Source: Bacteroidales bacterium (GTDB lineage: Bacteria > Bacteroidota > Bacteroidia > Bacteroidales > P3). Taken from it: a DNA stretch of 51,450 bases. The stretch is from positions 1 through 51,450 of the forward strand of contig JAFVBF010000040.1 of NCBI GenBank assembly GCA_017480145.1, in the 5' to 3' direction. The translations under genes and the position numbers were made by a program. Positions 8,782 through 17,163 of this stretch are shown piece by piece (position 1 is the stretch's first letter; each line of letters begins with the position of its first letter). The notes under the pieces were generated by a model, which was not told the DNA's origin, did not search any database, and saw only the letters and a list, made by a program, of their open reading frames with translations.

Positions 8782-9465
8782 ATGAGTAACAGAAATCACA
8801 TCATCTTCCTGCTTCTTTTTTTCTCTGTGGCACACATCGTTTCAGCCCAGCGTATCAATGCATATGTTTCTGCGGGGGCGGCATTCTCTCAGATAGAGGG
8901 TGATGAACTCAAGGGATTTAACAAGTTGGGTTTTGCTGGCAGTGTCGGGGCCATGGCTAATCTTTCGGGCAATGGGCGTTGGCAGATGTCGGTCGAGGCA
9001 GGATATGCTCGTCGAGGTGCTTTTAATAATAGCGGTGATCCTTATAATGTCAAAATCATGCTTGATTATGTCGACATTCCCCTCACCGTTTTTTTCAAGG
9101 ATCCTTACGGAGGCTTACTTGTCGGCATAGGTCCCGTTTATAGTCGTCTTGTTCAGCAGCCCCACGATAAAATTTCGTTTAGCCCGGAATACTTTATTCC
9201 TGATACTGCTGATATGACTTTTCTAAAAAATGACTTGGCTTTGGCTGGCGAGATTCGTTTTGCTATCTGGCGGGGGCTGCACATGAGCATTCGCTATCAA
9301 TATTCCATAATACCTGTAAAGAAAAATTGGCATTTCGAAGAAAACCCGAATACCACTTCCTATCGCAAGTGGGGAAATAATTGCTACAATATTTCTGCAA
9401 TGGTTCGTATTCTGTGGCAATTTGGGGCAACAGGAGATGGTTCGGTCTCAAAATCGAAACGATAA
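8782..9465 (+). CDS. Secreted outer-membrane beta-barrel protein (PorT-like)
   Basis: A 227-residue protein with a signal peptide (IIFLLLFFSVAHIVSAQ, cleavage after SA). The mature part is built of alternating strands: YVSAGAAFSQ, GKLGFAG-type segments, MSVEAGYARRG, VDIPLTVFF, GLLVGIGPVYS, LHMSIRYQYSI, YNISAMVRILW. This is the usual pattern of small PorT-like barrels of Bacteroidota. The gene starts 7 bases after the SRP RNA terminator, so it may rely on read-through from the ffs promoter; I see no separate TAnnTTTG box. The specific function is unknown. Confidence 0.7.
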   Translation: MSNRNHIIFLLLFFSVAHIVSAQRINAYVSAGAAFSQIEGDELKGFNKLGFAGSVGAMANLSGNGRWQMSVEAGYARRGAFNNSGDPYNVKIMLDYVDIPLTVFFKDPYGGLLVGIGPVYSRLVQQPHDKISFSPEYFIPDTADMTFLKNDLALAGEIRFAIWRGLHMSIRYQYSIIPVKKNWHFEENPNTTSYRKWGNNCYNISAMVRILWQFGATGDGSVSKSKR

Positions 9466-9527
9466 CTCTTTTGGTTGATACCTACAATCGCTGTAATACT
9501 TGTTGTTAGCTCAATTCAGGTGAATTT

Positions 9528-9974
9528 ATGACCCCGCGCACTGCTCTTTTTCCTGGCTCTTTTGACCCTTTTACCATTGGCCATAAGGCTATTGTTTTGC
9601 GGGCACTTCGACTTTTTGACCACGTCATAGTTGCCATTGGTGTAAATAGCGACAAGCAGTATATGTTCTCGGTCGAAGAACGGAAAGCTCGTATTTTGGA
9701 TTTTTTGGATGGTGTGGCTGGCGTTAGCATATGTTCATATAACGATATGACGGTTGATTGCTGCCGCCGACTTGGGGTTGAATTTATCATCCGCGGCATC
9801 CGCAATGTGGATGATTTTGACTATGAGCGTCAGGTTGCGGCGGTCAATCGCCATCTTGCGCCTGAGATTGACACCGTTTTTTTTCTATCTGATACTCACA
9901 TGGAACATATCAGTAGTACCATTGAGCGTGAGCGACTGCTCCATGAAGTCAGATTATCAAATAATATATGCTGA
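9528..9974 (+). CDS. coaD: Pantetheine-phosphate adenylyltransferase
   Basis: CoaD transfers AMP from ATP to 4'-phosphopantetheine, the fourth step of coenzyme A synthesis. It is 148 residues, slightly short of the usual ~155-160. The nucleotidyltransferase signature TxGH is at 16-19 (FPGSFDPFTIGHK). The second motif IIRGIRNVDDFDYE and the ISSTIERE segment (usually SSTxVRE) are both present. The 3' end overlaps the recG start by 7 bases, indicating translational coupling. panD, another gene of the pantothenate/CoA route, is elsewhere in this window. Confidence 0.95.
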   Translation: MTPRTALFPGSFDPFTIGHKAIVLRALRLFDHVIVAIGVNSDKQYMFSVEERKARILDFLDGVAGVSICSYNDMTVDCCRRLGVEFIIRGIRNVDDFDYERQVAAVNRHLAPEIDTVFFLSDTHMEHISSTIERERLLHEVRLSNNIC

Positions 9975-12073
9975 CTCCAATGACTCTCGACACCGAAATA
10001 AGTTATCTTAAAGGCGTTGGCCCTCAGAGGGCTTCCGTATTAGGTCGAGAATTGAATATTTTCACCTGTGCCGACTTGCTAAATCACTTTCCGTTCCGCT
10101 ATGTTGATCGTTCCCGCATCTCAACTATTTCCTCTATGGATATTCGAGAGCCATACGTAGTTCTCAAAGGGGTTATCCGTAATTTTCAGATTTTCCAGAC
10201 CAGCAAGTTCTCCCAGAGACTTACTGCTCGATTCACAGATGGTACGGGAGATATCGAACTCGTATGGTTTCAAGGCACCAAATGGGTTCAGGATTATGTT
10301 AAGCCAACTTCCGAATATATCATTTTGGGAAAACCAACACTTTATAATAACGATGTTCAGATTGTTCATCCTGAGCTGGAGCCATATTCTGGTGAGGATG
10401 GTAGTCGTCATAGTTATATGCCTGTTTATAGCACAACGGAAAAACTCAAAGCGAAAGGTATCAATTCGAAGGCAATTTCAAAGATTGTCGAAACCCTCCT
10501 TCGTCAGCCAGGCTTGGTCATCCCCGAAACACTGTCCCTCAGCCTCATTCAACGCTTCAGCCTTATGCCTAAGGCTATGGCTATGAGATGTATTCATTTT
10601 CCTGCCTCTCCCACAGAGATGCAGCAGGCTTTGTTACGCCTCAAGTTTGAGGAACTCTTCTTTATGCAGTTGGATCACCAATACAGTCGAATTTCGCGCT
10701 TAAGGCATTCTTTAGGTAGAACGTTTTCCAATGTTGGTAATCTCTTTAACCGTTTCTATAATGAGCGGTTACCTTTTGAAATGACTGGTGCGCAGAAACG
10801 CGTTATTCGTGAAATTTGGGCAGATATGCGTAGCGGACGGCAGATGAATCGCCTTCTCCAAGGCGATGTGGGTAGCGGAAAGACCATGGTTGCCTTGCTC
10901 ACCATGTTACTTGCTATTGACAATGGCTGTCAGGCCTGTCTAATGGCACCTACCGAGATTTTGGCTCAACAGCATTACGATAATTTTTGTCGTATGCTGA
11001 ATGGTCTTGATGTCAGGGTTGCTCTTCTCATAGGCAGTCTAAAAGCCTCCCAAAAACGCTCAATAAAACAAGCATTGGCAGGTGGTGAAATTGACTTGCT
11101 GATCGGCACCCATGCGCTCATAGAGGATTCTGTTCAGTTTCATCAGCTTGGCTATGTTGTTATTGATGAGCAGCATCGTTTTGGAGTTGAACAGCGTGCT
11201 CGGCTTTGGACCAAGAATCCAATACCGCCACATATTCTGGTTATGACGGCAACACCCATTCCTCGTACCCTTGCCATGACTCTTTATAGCGACCTCGAAT
11301 GCTCTGTCATTGATGAACTTCCGCCCGGTCGACAACCTATCAAAACCATTCATGCCACGGATTCCCAACGTCTCAAGGTTTTTGCTTTCCTGCGCCAGCA
11401 GATTTCTCAAGGCAGACAGGTATATGTGGTTTATCCACTTATTAATGAGTCTGAAAAACAAGATATTAAAGACCTTATGGATGGTTATGAGAGCATGGTT
11501 CGCAGTTTCCCGTTACCCGAATACCAGATTAGTATTGTCCATGGAAAACTCAGCCCAGAAGCCAAGGCTTACGAAATGGATCGTTTTAAGCGTGGCATTG
11601 CCAATATCATGGTCAGCACAACGGTCATTGAAGTCGGTGTTGATGTCCCTAATGCAACCGTCATGCTTATCGAAAATGCAGAGCGGTTTGGCTTGAGTCA
11701 ACTTCATCAGCTTCGAGGTCGTGTTGGGCGGGGTGGGGGAGCATCCTATTGCATCCTCATGACAAAGGAACAGCTGACCACCACGGGGCGTCAGCGTATT
11801 GAGACAATGTGTGCCACCACGGACGGATTTCAGATTGCAGAAGCAGACCTTCGGCTTAGGGGGCCTGGAGATATCGAAGGCCGCGAACAGAGCGGAATGC
11901 TCAATCTTCGCCTTGCTGACATTGTCGATGATGAGCCTATTGTATGTGCTGCCCGTGATGAAGTGAAACGAATGCTTGAGGCTGATCCAGAACTCCAACA
12001 TCCAGATCATTCTGTTTATCGGCAACATATTATACATCAAAAAGAAAAACTTTCATTGTCCAAAATAAGTTGA
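9968..12073 (+). CDS. recG: ATP-dependent DNA helicase RecG
   Basis: RecG remodels stalled forks and Holliday junctions. The 701 residues are a normal length. The N-terminal wedge/OB domain (about 60-150) is followed by the superfamily 2 helicase core: Walker A GDVGSGKT near residue 300, the DEQH box (VIDEQHRFG) near 400, TATPIPRT, and the motif VI region QLRGRVGRG near 580. The ATG at 9968 overlaps coaD by 7 bases. The alternative ATG at 9980 starts 6 bases after the coaD stop and gives MTLDTEISYLKGVGPQRA, which is equally plausible. The stop at 12071-12073 is in the same frame as the following GNAT gene. Confidence 0.97.
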   Translation: MLTPMTLDTEISYLKGVGPQRASVLGRELNIFTCADLLNHFPFRYVDRSRISTISSMDIREPYVVLKGVIRNFQIFQTSKFSQRLTARFTDGTGDIELVWFQGTKWVQDYVKPTSEYIILGKPTLYNNDVQIVHPELEPYSGEDGSRHSYMPVYSTTEKLKAKGINSKAISKIVETLLRQPGLVIPETLSLSLIQRFSLMPKAMAMRCIHFPASPTEMQQALLRLKFEELFFMQLDHQYSRISRLRHSLGRTFSNVGNLFNRFYNERLPFEMTGAQKRVIREIWADMRSGRQMNRLLQGDVGSGKTMVALLTMLLAIDNGCQACLMAPTEILAQQHYDNFCRMLNGLDVRVALLIGSLKASQKRSIKQALAGGEIDLLIGTHALIEDSVQFHQLGYVVIDEQHRFGVEQRARLWTKNPIPPHILVMTATPIPRTLAMTLYSDLECSVIDELPPGRQPIKTIHATDSQRLKVFAFLRQQISQGRQVYVVYPLINESEKQDIKDLMDGYESMVRSFPLPEYQISIVHGKLSPEAKAYEMDRFKRGIANIMVSTTVIEVGVDVPNATVMLIENAERFGLSQLHQLRGRVGRGGGASYCILMTKEQLTTTGRQRIETMCATTDGFQIAEADLRLRGPGDIEGREQSGMLNLRLADIVDDEPIVCAARDEVKRMLEADPELQHPDHSVYRQHIIHQKEKLSLSKIS

Positions 12074-12079
12074 TCGTTT

Positions 12080-12478
12080 ATGTCGATTATTCTTAAAAGC
12101 ACATCTTCGGACTATTGGTCAAAAGGGCGGTTGTCTTTGGCTGCTGTTACCGAAGAAACCGTTATGGACTCTGCCATTGTTGGCTGCATAGATCTTTACG
12201 ACTACGACCCACTTCATCAACGTGCTGCTGTAGGGATTGCGGTTTTACCTCAGTTGCGCCAGCAAGGCTATGCAACAGCCATGCTTCGGGCTCTCTCTGT
12301 TTTTTGTACCCATACGATCTCTCTTCATCAACTATATGCTGACATTCTGACCTCTAACATTGTTAGTCTGCATCTTTTTCAGCAGTCAGGTTATCAAAGG
12401 TGTGCTCTTATGAGAGACTGGATTTGTCAAGAGGGGAGATACCTTGATGCCTATCGATATCAACTTATACTACAATAG
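12080..12478 (+). CDS. GNAT family N-acetyltransferase, short N-terminus
   Basis: A 132-residue acetyltransferase-fold protein. The acetyl-CoA binding motif A is visible (VGIAVLPQLRQQGYATAML, about residues 53-71), as is a motif B region (LHLFQQSGYQ). The core IGCIDLYDYDPLHQRA pattern is that of the ~170-residue Bacteroidota RimJ/RimL-like group. Compared with that group some 40-55 N-terminal residues, the first strand and helix, are missing. The start cannot be extended because the recG TGA lies in frame 9 bases upstream. It may be a degraded but still open gene, or a short variant. The acceptor substrate is unknown. Confidence 0.75.
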   Translation: MSIILKSTSSDYWSKGRLSLAAVTEETVMDSAIVGCIDLYDYDPLHQRAAVGIAVLPQLRQQGYATAMLRALSVFCTHTISLHQLYADILTSNIVSLHLFQQSGYQRCALMRDWICQEGRYLDAYRYQLILQ

Positions 12479-12495
12479 ATTTCTATATCACACCT

Positions 12496-13575
12496 ATGTC
12501 AGTTTCAAAACAGAAACCTTCACGCAAAAAAAGTAATGTGCGCCGAAAAAAAAATATGACGCATACCAAAAGTCTTTATTTCCCCATTGTAGCTGTATTT
12601 GTATTCATTCTTTCTGGTGTATTATGGATTAACCATGGGCATACTTCCAATGAAGAAGAAATTCGTATATACATTCCTACGGGTAGCACCTATGAGGCTG
12701 TTGTAGATACGTTGATGGCTAACCATTGTCTGGATTCCCGCAGCACATTCGATAGGAAGGCACATATGCGCAAATACCCTTCAAGTGTCAAACCGGGATC
12801 ATACATTATCCACCCAAATATGTCCTGTTATCGCTTGGTTCGAAAACTTCGTTCTGGAAGTCAGGATCCTATTATTGTTGTTATTGGTAAACAACGTTCA
12901 CTCGAAACCCTTTGCAACAATCTTGATAAGCGTTTTGAATTTAGTGGTCGTCAGTTATATCGAATGTTAAATTCCGATAGCGTTTGTCATCACTATGGCC
13001 TCACACGCTCTACTATTATGACTCTCTTCGTCCGCAATAGCTATGAATATTATTGGAATGTCACTCCGTCAAGATTTTTGGATAGGATGCAACAAGAACA
13101 TAGCCGATACTGGAATTCATCACGCCTATCCAAATGTGATGCACTCAAATTGACTCCTGCCGAAGTCACAATTCTTGCTTCCATTATTGAAGAAGAAACA
13201 AATGTGGATGATGAAAAGCCACTTATTGCCAGTGTCTATCTTAACCGTATTCGTCGTCGAATGCCGTTACAGGCCGACCCAACAGTTCGTTATGCTGTCG
13301 GTGATTTTTCAATTCGTCGCATACTTAAATCTCATACAGAGATCCCCAGCCCATATAATACCTATCAGCATATCGGATTGCCTCCTGGACCGATTTGTAT
13401 TCCAGGTACGGCAAGTATTGATGCTGTTCTTGCCAATCATCGTACATCGTATCTATATTTTTGTGCCAAAGAAGATTTTTCTGGACGACACAACTTTGCA
13501 GCAACTCTTGCTGAACATCAGCAAAATGCTAACCGCTTCCATAATGCGCTTAATAAGCGTAAAATTTACAAATAA
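12496..13575 (+). CDS. mltG: Endolytic transglycosylase MltG
   Basis: MltG cuts nascent glycan strands near the inner membrane and helps terminate peptidoglycan polymerisation. It has 359 residues: a basic N-terminus (~1-25), one membrane helix (~27-46), a LysM-like part (~55-125), and the YceG catalytic domain. The catalytic glutamate is E232 in ASIIEEET. The downstream motifs LQADPTVRYA and SPYNTY..GLPPGPI (about 265-315) are intact. It starts 17 bases after the GNAT gene and is probably last in the coaD-recG-GNAT-mltG unit. Confidence 0.95.
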   Translation: MSVSKQKPSRKKSNVRRKKNMTHTKSLYFPIVAVFVFILSGVLWINHGHTSNEEEIRIYIPTGSTYEAVVDTLMANHCLDSRSTFDRKAHMRKYPSSVKPGSYIIHPNMSCYRLVRKLRSGSQDPIIVVIGKQRSLETLCNNLDKRFEFSGRQLYRMLNSDSVCHHYGLTRSTIMTLFVRNSYEYYWNVTPSRFLDRMQQEHSRYWNSSRLSKCDALKLTPAEVTILASIIEEETNVDDEKPLIASVYLNRIRRRMPLQADPTVRYAVGDFSIRRILKSHTEIPSPYNTYQHIGLPPGPICIPGTASIDAVLANHRTSYLYFCAKEDFSGRHNFAATLAEHQQNANRFHNALNKRKIYK

Positions 13576-13616
13576 TAGCAAAAATCTTGAATTACTAAAT
13601 TAAGGATATGCTATTA
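13573..13616 (+). terminator. Possible weak terminator after mltG
   Basis: TAATAGCA (13573-13580, containing the mltG stop region) pairs with TGCTATTA (13609-13616) across a 28-base AT-rich loop, followed by the T-rich TTCTTTATAT. The long loop makes this a weak candidate. Confidence 0.3.
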
Positions 13617-13707
13617 TTCTTTATATACATTTTTCTGATAATGCGCGTTATGTTAAGTAGCATGTGAAAATGATGATTTAATTCATTAAATATTAATGGT
13701 ATGTAAT

Positions 13708-13742
13708 AAAAAACGGACGACATCAATTTCTGATGTCGTCCG
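13708..13742 (-). terminator. Intrinsic terminator of the sulfur amino acid operon
   Basis: CGGACGACATCA (13714-13725) and TGATGTCGTCCG (13731-13742) form a perfect 12-bp stem with a 5-base loop. On the minus strand the stem is followed by TTTTTTATTA. It lies 70 bases after the stop of the gamma-lyase/synthase gene and probably ends that transcript. The plus side has a weaker T-rich tail, so some bidirectional action is possible. Confidence 0.8.
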
Positions 13743-13811
13743 CTATCTTTACTTTGAGAAAAATTGGAATTGTATCTATTATAATATAATTAGATAAATA
13801 ATCCAATAAAC

Positions 13812-14981
13812 TCATGCCAATGCCTGTTCTATATCATCAATCAGGTCTTGCGCATGTTCTACACCTACAGATAGTCTTACTAATGTGTCTGTAATTCCGA
13901 TTTTTGCTCGTTCTTCAGGTGCTACCGACGAATGTGTCATCAGTGATGGCAATTCGACGAGAGACTCTACCCCACCCAGACTTTCTGCCAGTGCAATTAC
14001 CTGAAGGCGAGACAGAAAACGCTTTGCGTCATTTACATCTCCTTTAATTTCAAAACATAGGACGCCACCATTGCCTCGTGCCTGACGTTTGTGAAGGTCA
14101 TATTGTCCAAATGAAGATAGTCCAGGATACACTACCCGATTAACAGATGGGTGTTGTTCCAGAAACTCAGCCACTTTCAATGCGTTTTCAGCATGTCGTT
14201 CCATCCTTAATGCCAGAGTCTTGATTCCACGAATGACCAGATAAGAATCAAAGGGTGCCATCACTGCACCTGCGGCATTCTGATAATATTGGATTTTCTC
14301 ATACAGATTATGCTCATTAAGCATCACAACTCCTCCCAGCACGTCGCTGTGTCCTCCGATATACTTGGTGGCACTATGCAGTACGATGTCCGCTCCAAGT
14401 TCTAACGGATTCATAAAATATGGAGAGAGAAATGTATTGTCCACAACAAAAATAATCCCGTGTTTATGTGCTATAGTGGCCAAAGCTGCTATGTCTGCTA
14501 TTTTTATAAGAGGATTAGAAACTGTTTCTACCCACATTAGACGAGTCGCAGGTGTGATGGCACGTTCAAATGCGGTGGTGTCCATAACGTCAGCATAGGA
14601 AACCGTGATGCCAAATTCGCGCACAACTTTGTTGAATAGTCTTTTGGTGCCTCCGTATAAGTCGTCGCTGGCCACAATGTGATCCCCATTACGCAGCAGT
14701 CCCATTACAACAGCCGTTTCTGCAGCCAGTCCAGAACTGAATGCCAGACCATGGTTTGCATTTTCTATGGCTGCCAATTTACTTTCCAAAGCAAATCTTG
14801 TTGGGTTCAAAGAACGGGTATATTCGTAACCCGCAGTTGGTACATCCACTTCATGGCGCGCAAACGTAGTGGATAGATGAATTGGGGCTGCAACATCTCC
14901 TGATGCACCTTCTCTCATGTCGGGCTCTTCTCCAGCATGGATAGCCCTCGTTTCAAATTGAAATTTATTGGTCTCTTTCAT
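13812..14981 (-). CDS. Cystathionine gamma-lyase / gamma-synthase (PLP enzyme)
   Basis: A trans-sulfuration enzyme of the Cys/Met PLP-dependent family, 389 residues, full length. The PLP lysine is K206 in SATKYIGGHSD. The substrate-loop YEYTRSLNPTR and the C-terminal signature SLGGVESLVE..MTHSS are present. Sequence alone does not separate synthase (metB, forward: cystathionine from O-acyl-homoserine and Cys) from lyase (mccB/CGL: Cys from cystathionine). The linked CBS-like gene points to the reverse direction, homocysteine to cysteine. It is the last gene of a three-gene operon ending at the hairpin at 13714-13742, 57 bases after the methyltransferase gene. Confidence 0.92.
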   Translation of the reverse strand: MKETNKFQFETRAIHAGEEPDMREGASGDVAAPIHLSTTFARHEVDVPTAGYEYTRSLNPTRFALESKLAAIENANHGLAFSSGLAAETAVVMGLLRNGDHIVASDDLYGGTKRLFNKVVREFGITVSYADVMDTTAFERAITPATRLMWVETVSNPLIKIADIAALATIAHKHGIIFVVDNTFLSPYFMNPLELGADIVLHSATKYIGGHSDVLGGVVMLNEHNLYEKIQYYQNAAGAVMAPFDSYLVIRGIKTLALRMERHAENALKVAEFLEQHPSVNRVVYPGLSSFGQYDLHKRQARGNGGVLCFEIKGDVNDAKRFLSRLQVIALAESLGGVESLVELPSLMTHSSVAPEERAKIGITDTLVRLSVGVEHAQDLIDDIEQALA

Positions 14982-15038
14982 ATTCTGTTATTATTAGTTT
15001 TAGGATAAATAGTGGATGATAATCCTTTTGACATCATT

Positions 15039-15890
15039 CTACTTTTTATACATCAAGTATATTTTATGGGTTGCGTCAAAGCGAATTAGCCTGTATCTTT
15101 TTTGTAGCATCTCGCTGTGAGACAAGTATTCTTGGTAGTATCCGAATTCTTCTACGGTTTTGAATCCAGGGTTCATTTTTTCCACATCCGTACCACAGCT
15201 CACACCGCATTTGAAAGCCGCTTTATCTACGTCAATACTTTGATGGGCGTGTAGTTTTGAGTATCGTTTGGCTAAAGCATCAAAAGCTATGGTGACATGA
15301 GTAAAATCCCGGGACAATATCTCGAAGAATTTTCGTACCATTTCTGCCCCGAAATACATAAGCACCCCTTCAACCAAAACCAGCACATGGTCTCGATGCG
15401 CTATCTGCGAACTCCAGCCTTCTTCAAATATACTTGCTGCTATGTTCGTGGCTTTTGACCCTTGAACATACTGTTGCCGTAGTGTTATTGGTGCCGCAAG
15501 ATCCACTTGATACCATGTTGCTTCAGGAAACCTATATTCTCGCGTGTCTAGTCCAGCTCCAAGGTTTATGACAACTGGTTGCCTGCCCATCTTGATTGTT
15601 TCATCAATATATTGGCGTGTGATACGGTCTAAAATCGCAGTACGAAGAGAGATGATTAATTGCATCTCTCGATCCACACGGAAATTCTGATTGTCATATT
15701 GTAGTCTATCTACAATATCTACGGCTGCCTGGTCTCGGATAATTCCATCCTCCCGAGTTTCTTGTGCACGAAAAAAAAGTGGAAGGAAGAGAGTTTTGCT
15801 CACATCCGTCATGCCTGGCGTAGCACGTTTCTCCCGTTCTACGGATGACTTAGGTGTACTGCTGTTAACTGTTCTGGAGTTGAATGCCAT
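15039..15890 (-). CDS. LCM-family (leucine carboxyl methyltransferase-like) SAM methyltransferase
   Basis: A SAM-dependent methyltransferase of the LCM/Ppm1 group (COG3315 type). The family hallmark is VINLGAGLDTREYRF (SAM-binding loop with GLDTR), followed by YQVDLAAP and VLVLVEGVLMYF. The ATG at 15890 gives 283 residues and overlaps the CBS-like gene by 26 bases. The ATG at 15812 (MTDVSKTLFLP) begins closer to the conserved domain and is also possible. The gene sits between the CBS-like and gamma-lyase genes. Its substrate is unknown. In that position it could supply S-adenosylhomocysteine and so homocysteine, recalling the unrelated yrrT methyltransferase in the Bacillus subtilis mccAB operon. 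Confidence 0.82.
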   Translation of the reverse strand: MAFNSRTVNSSTPKSSVEREKRATPGMTDVSKTLFLPLFFRAQETREDGIIRDQAAVDIVDRLQYDNQNFRVDREMQLIISLRTAILDRITRQYIDETIKMGRQPVVINLGAGLDTREYRFPEATWYQVDLAAPITLRQQYVQGSKATNIAASIFEEGWSSQIAHRDHVLVLVEGVLMYFGAEMVRKFFEILSRDFTHVTIAFDALAKRYSKLHAHQSIDVDKAAFKCGVSCGTDVEKMNPGFKTVEEFGYYQEYLSHSEMLQKRYRLIRFDATHKIYLMYKK

Positions 15891-16851
15891 GGTCGTTGAG
15901 CCAGATGTGGTTATACATTTTTGACAGGTATTTGTTTCCACTATCGCACACCAATGTGACCACACGTTGTGGAGTTTCGCTTTCACGGCAATATCGTAAG
16001 GCTGCTGCCAAAAGAGTCCCAGTTGAGGAACCGGCTAATATTCCTTCCTTAGATAGCAGGTCGTGTGCTGCTGTAAAAGCCTCTGTATCAGATATTGAAT
16101 AGGCCTTCTTGGTGAGTGAGAAATCTGCAATCTTAGGGATAAAGTCTTCTCCAATGCCTTCTACCAGCCAGCTGCCAGATACTTCGTTCAGCACCCCGTT
16201 GTTTACATAATCGGCTAAAACAGAGCCCTCGGGGTCTGCCAACACCATTTTGGTTTGGTTGGTCGTTTTTTGGAAGAAGTGAGACAGTCCTGTTAGAGTA
16301 CCGGTTGATCCAGCTCCCACAACAACGGCATCCACGTCATGATTCATTTGCTCCCAAATCTCAGGTCCTGTGGTCAGTTCGTGTGCTAACGGATTGGCAG
16401 GATTTTCAAACTGATTGATGAAGTAAGCACCTGTCTTTTGTGATAGACTGCGAGCCAAGTCTTGATAGTAGTCGGGATGACCTTTGGTAACATCGCTTCG
16501 CGTAATGACAATTTCTACCCCCATGGACTCCAGATGGCATAACTTTTCTTCACTCATTTTATCTGGGATGACAAGAGTTAGATGGTATCCTTTCATTTTT
16601 GCAGCCAGGGCAAGACCCAGCCCCGTATTTCCCGCAGTGGCCTCAATAATACGGTCGCCCGGATGGATGAGTCCCTTTTTTTCAGCTTCAGCCACCATCA
16701 TTAATCCTACACGATCTTTAATGGAGCCTCCCGGATTCTGGTTTTCAAGTTTTAGAAAAAGATGACATTTGCCCGTGTCCATTTTTGTGACTTCGAGCAT
16801 AGGGGTATGCCCAACCATCTCAAGCAGATTGTTTGTGACTAAATCGTTCAT
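15865..16851 (-). CDS. Cystathionine beta-synthase-like PLP enzyme without regulatory domain
   Basis: A 328-residue fold-type II PLP enzyme. The PLP lysine is K45 in NPGGSIKDR. The Asn/phosphate loops are EATAGNTG and GAGSTGTLTG. The segments DPEGSVLA and VEGIGEDFIP match cystathionine beta-synthase rather than O-acetylserine sulfhydrylase (CysK). The C-terminal tandem CBS domains found in animal enzymes are absent, as in bacterial MccA. The likely reaction joins homocysteine with serine or O-acetylserine to give cystathionine; cysteine synthase activity cannot be excluded. It is first in its operon. A ~300-base leader with a Cys-codon ORF precedes it. Confidence 0.88.
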   Translation of the reverse strand: MNDLVTNNLLEMVGHTPMLEVTKMDTGKCHLFLKLENQNPGGSIKDRVGLMMVAEAEKKGLIHPGDRIIEATAGNTGLGLALAAKMKGYHLTLVIPDKMSEEKLCHLESMGVEIVITRSDVTKGHPDYYQDLARSLSQKTGAYFINQFENPANPLAHELTTGPEIWEQMNHDVDAVVVGAGSTGTLTGLSHFFQKTTNQTKMVLADPEGSVLADYVNNGVLNEVSGSWLVEGIGEDFIPKIADFSLTKKAYSISDTEAFTAAHDLLSKEGILAGSSTGTLLAAALRYCRESETPQRVVTLVCDSGNKYLSKMYNHIWLNDHGIQLQNS

Positions 16852-16977
16852 AAATATTAGATTATTGAATAGATTTTATAATTACTATCACCATTCATTA
16901 TGGTATTGCCATATATTTCATATTTATCTTCATGGCCTAATCATGGTAGCCCATAAAAATATAATCGAAAACTTTGT

Positions 16978-17044
16978 GCAAGCGGCGGCTTAAGTGCTTG
17001 CTGAAAAAAAAAACTATAGATTGACTATCATGCAAGCCCGCCGC
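16978..17044 (-). promoter_or_regulatory. Candidate cysteine attenuator: mutually exclusive stems after the leader ORF
   Basis: On the minus strand GCGGCGG-GCTTGC (17044-17032) begins 1 base after the leader ORF stop codon. It can pair with GCAAGC (17001-16996) and CCGCCGC (16988-16982) in a 7+6 bp stem. The same GCAAGC can instead pair with a second GCTTGC (16983-16978) in a local hairpin; the two folds exclude each other. A run of ten U (17013-17004) sits between the arms. A ribosome ending the leader ORF would cover the first arm, while one stalled at the Cys codons would not. The geometry is seen; the regulatory role is inferred. Confidence 0.5.
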
Positions 17045-17045
17045 A

Positions 17046-17138
17046 TCAACAGATGCAACAGCAACAACACGATGCCAAAACAGGCATTTGAAGCCTTCTA
17101 AGAGCTTCTAAAACAATAATATGTGGCTCCTCTTGCAT
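17046..17138 (-). CDS. Cysteine-rich leader peptide of the sulfur amino acid operon
   Basis: A 30-codon ORF with ATG at 17138 and TGA at 17046. Codons 24-28 and 30 are all Cys (three TGT, two TGC, then ATC, TGT), so the peptide ends ASCCCCCIC. An in-frame ATG at 17087 would give a 13-residue version, MPVLASCCCCCIC. It starts about 20 bases after the predicted transcription start and ends 194 bases before the CBS-like gene. Six Cys codons in the last seven sense codons directly before a cysteine-pathway operon are very unlikely by chance. No function as a protein is proposed; the likely role is sensing charged Cys-tRNA. It is too short for ordinary gene finders. Confidence 0.65.
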   Translation of the reverse strand: MQEEPHIIVLEALRRLQMPVLASCCCCCIC

Positions 17139-17163
17139 TATTACCTGTTCCGAATATATTTTG

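Noticed and set aside
11513-12040. 175-codon open frame on the minus strand inside recG
   Set aside because: Antisense shadow of the strongly conserved recG helicase motifs; no recognisable domain.
15891-15986. 32-residue N-terminal extension of the methyltransferase frame
   Set aside because: It lies wholly within the CBS-like gene in another frame and has no conserved residues.
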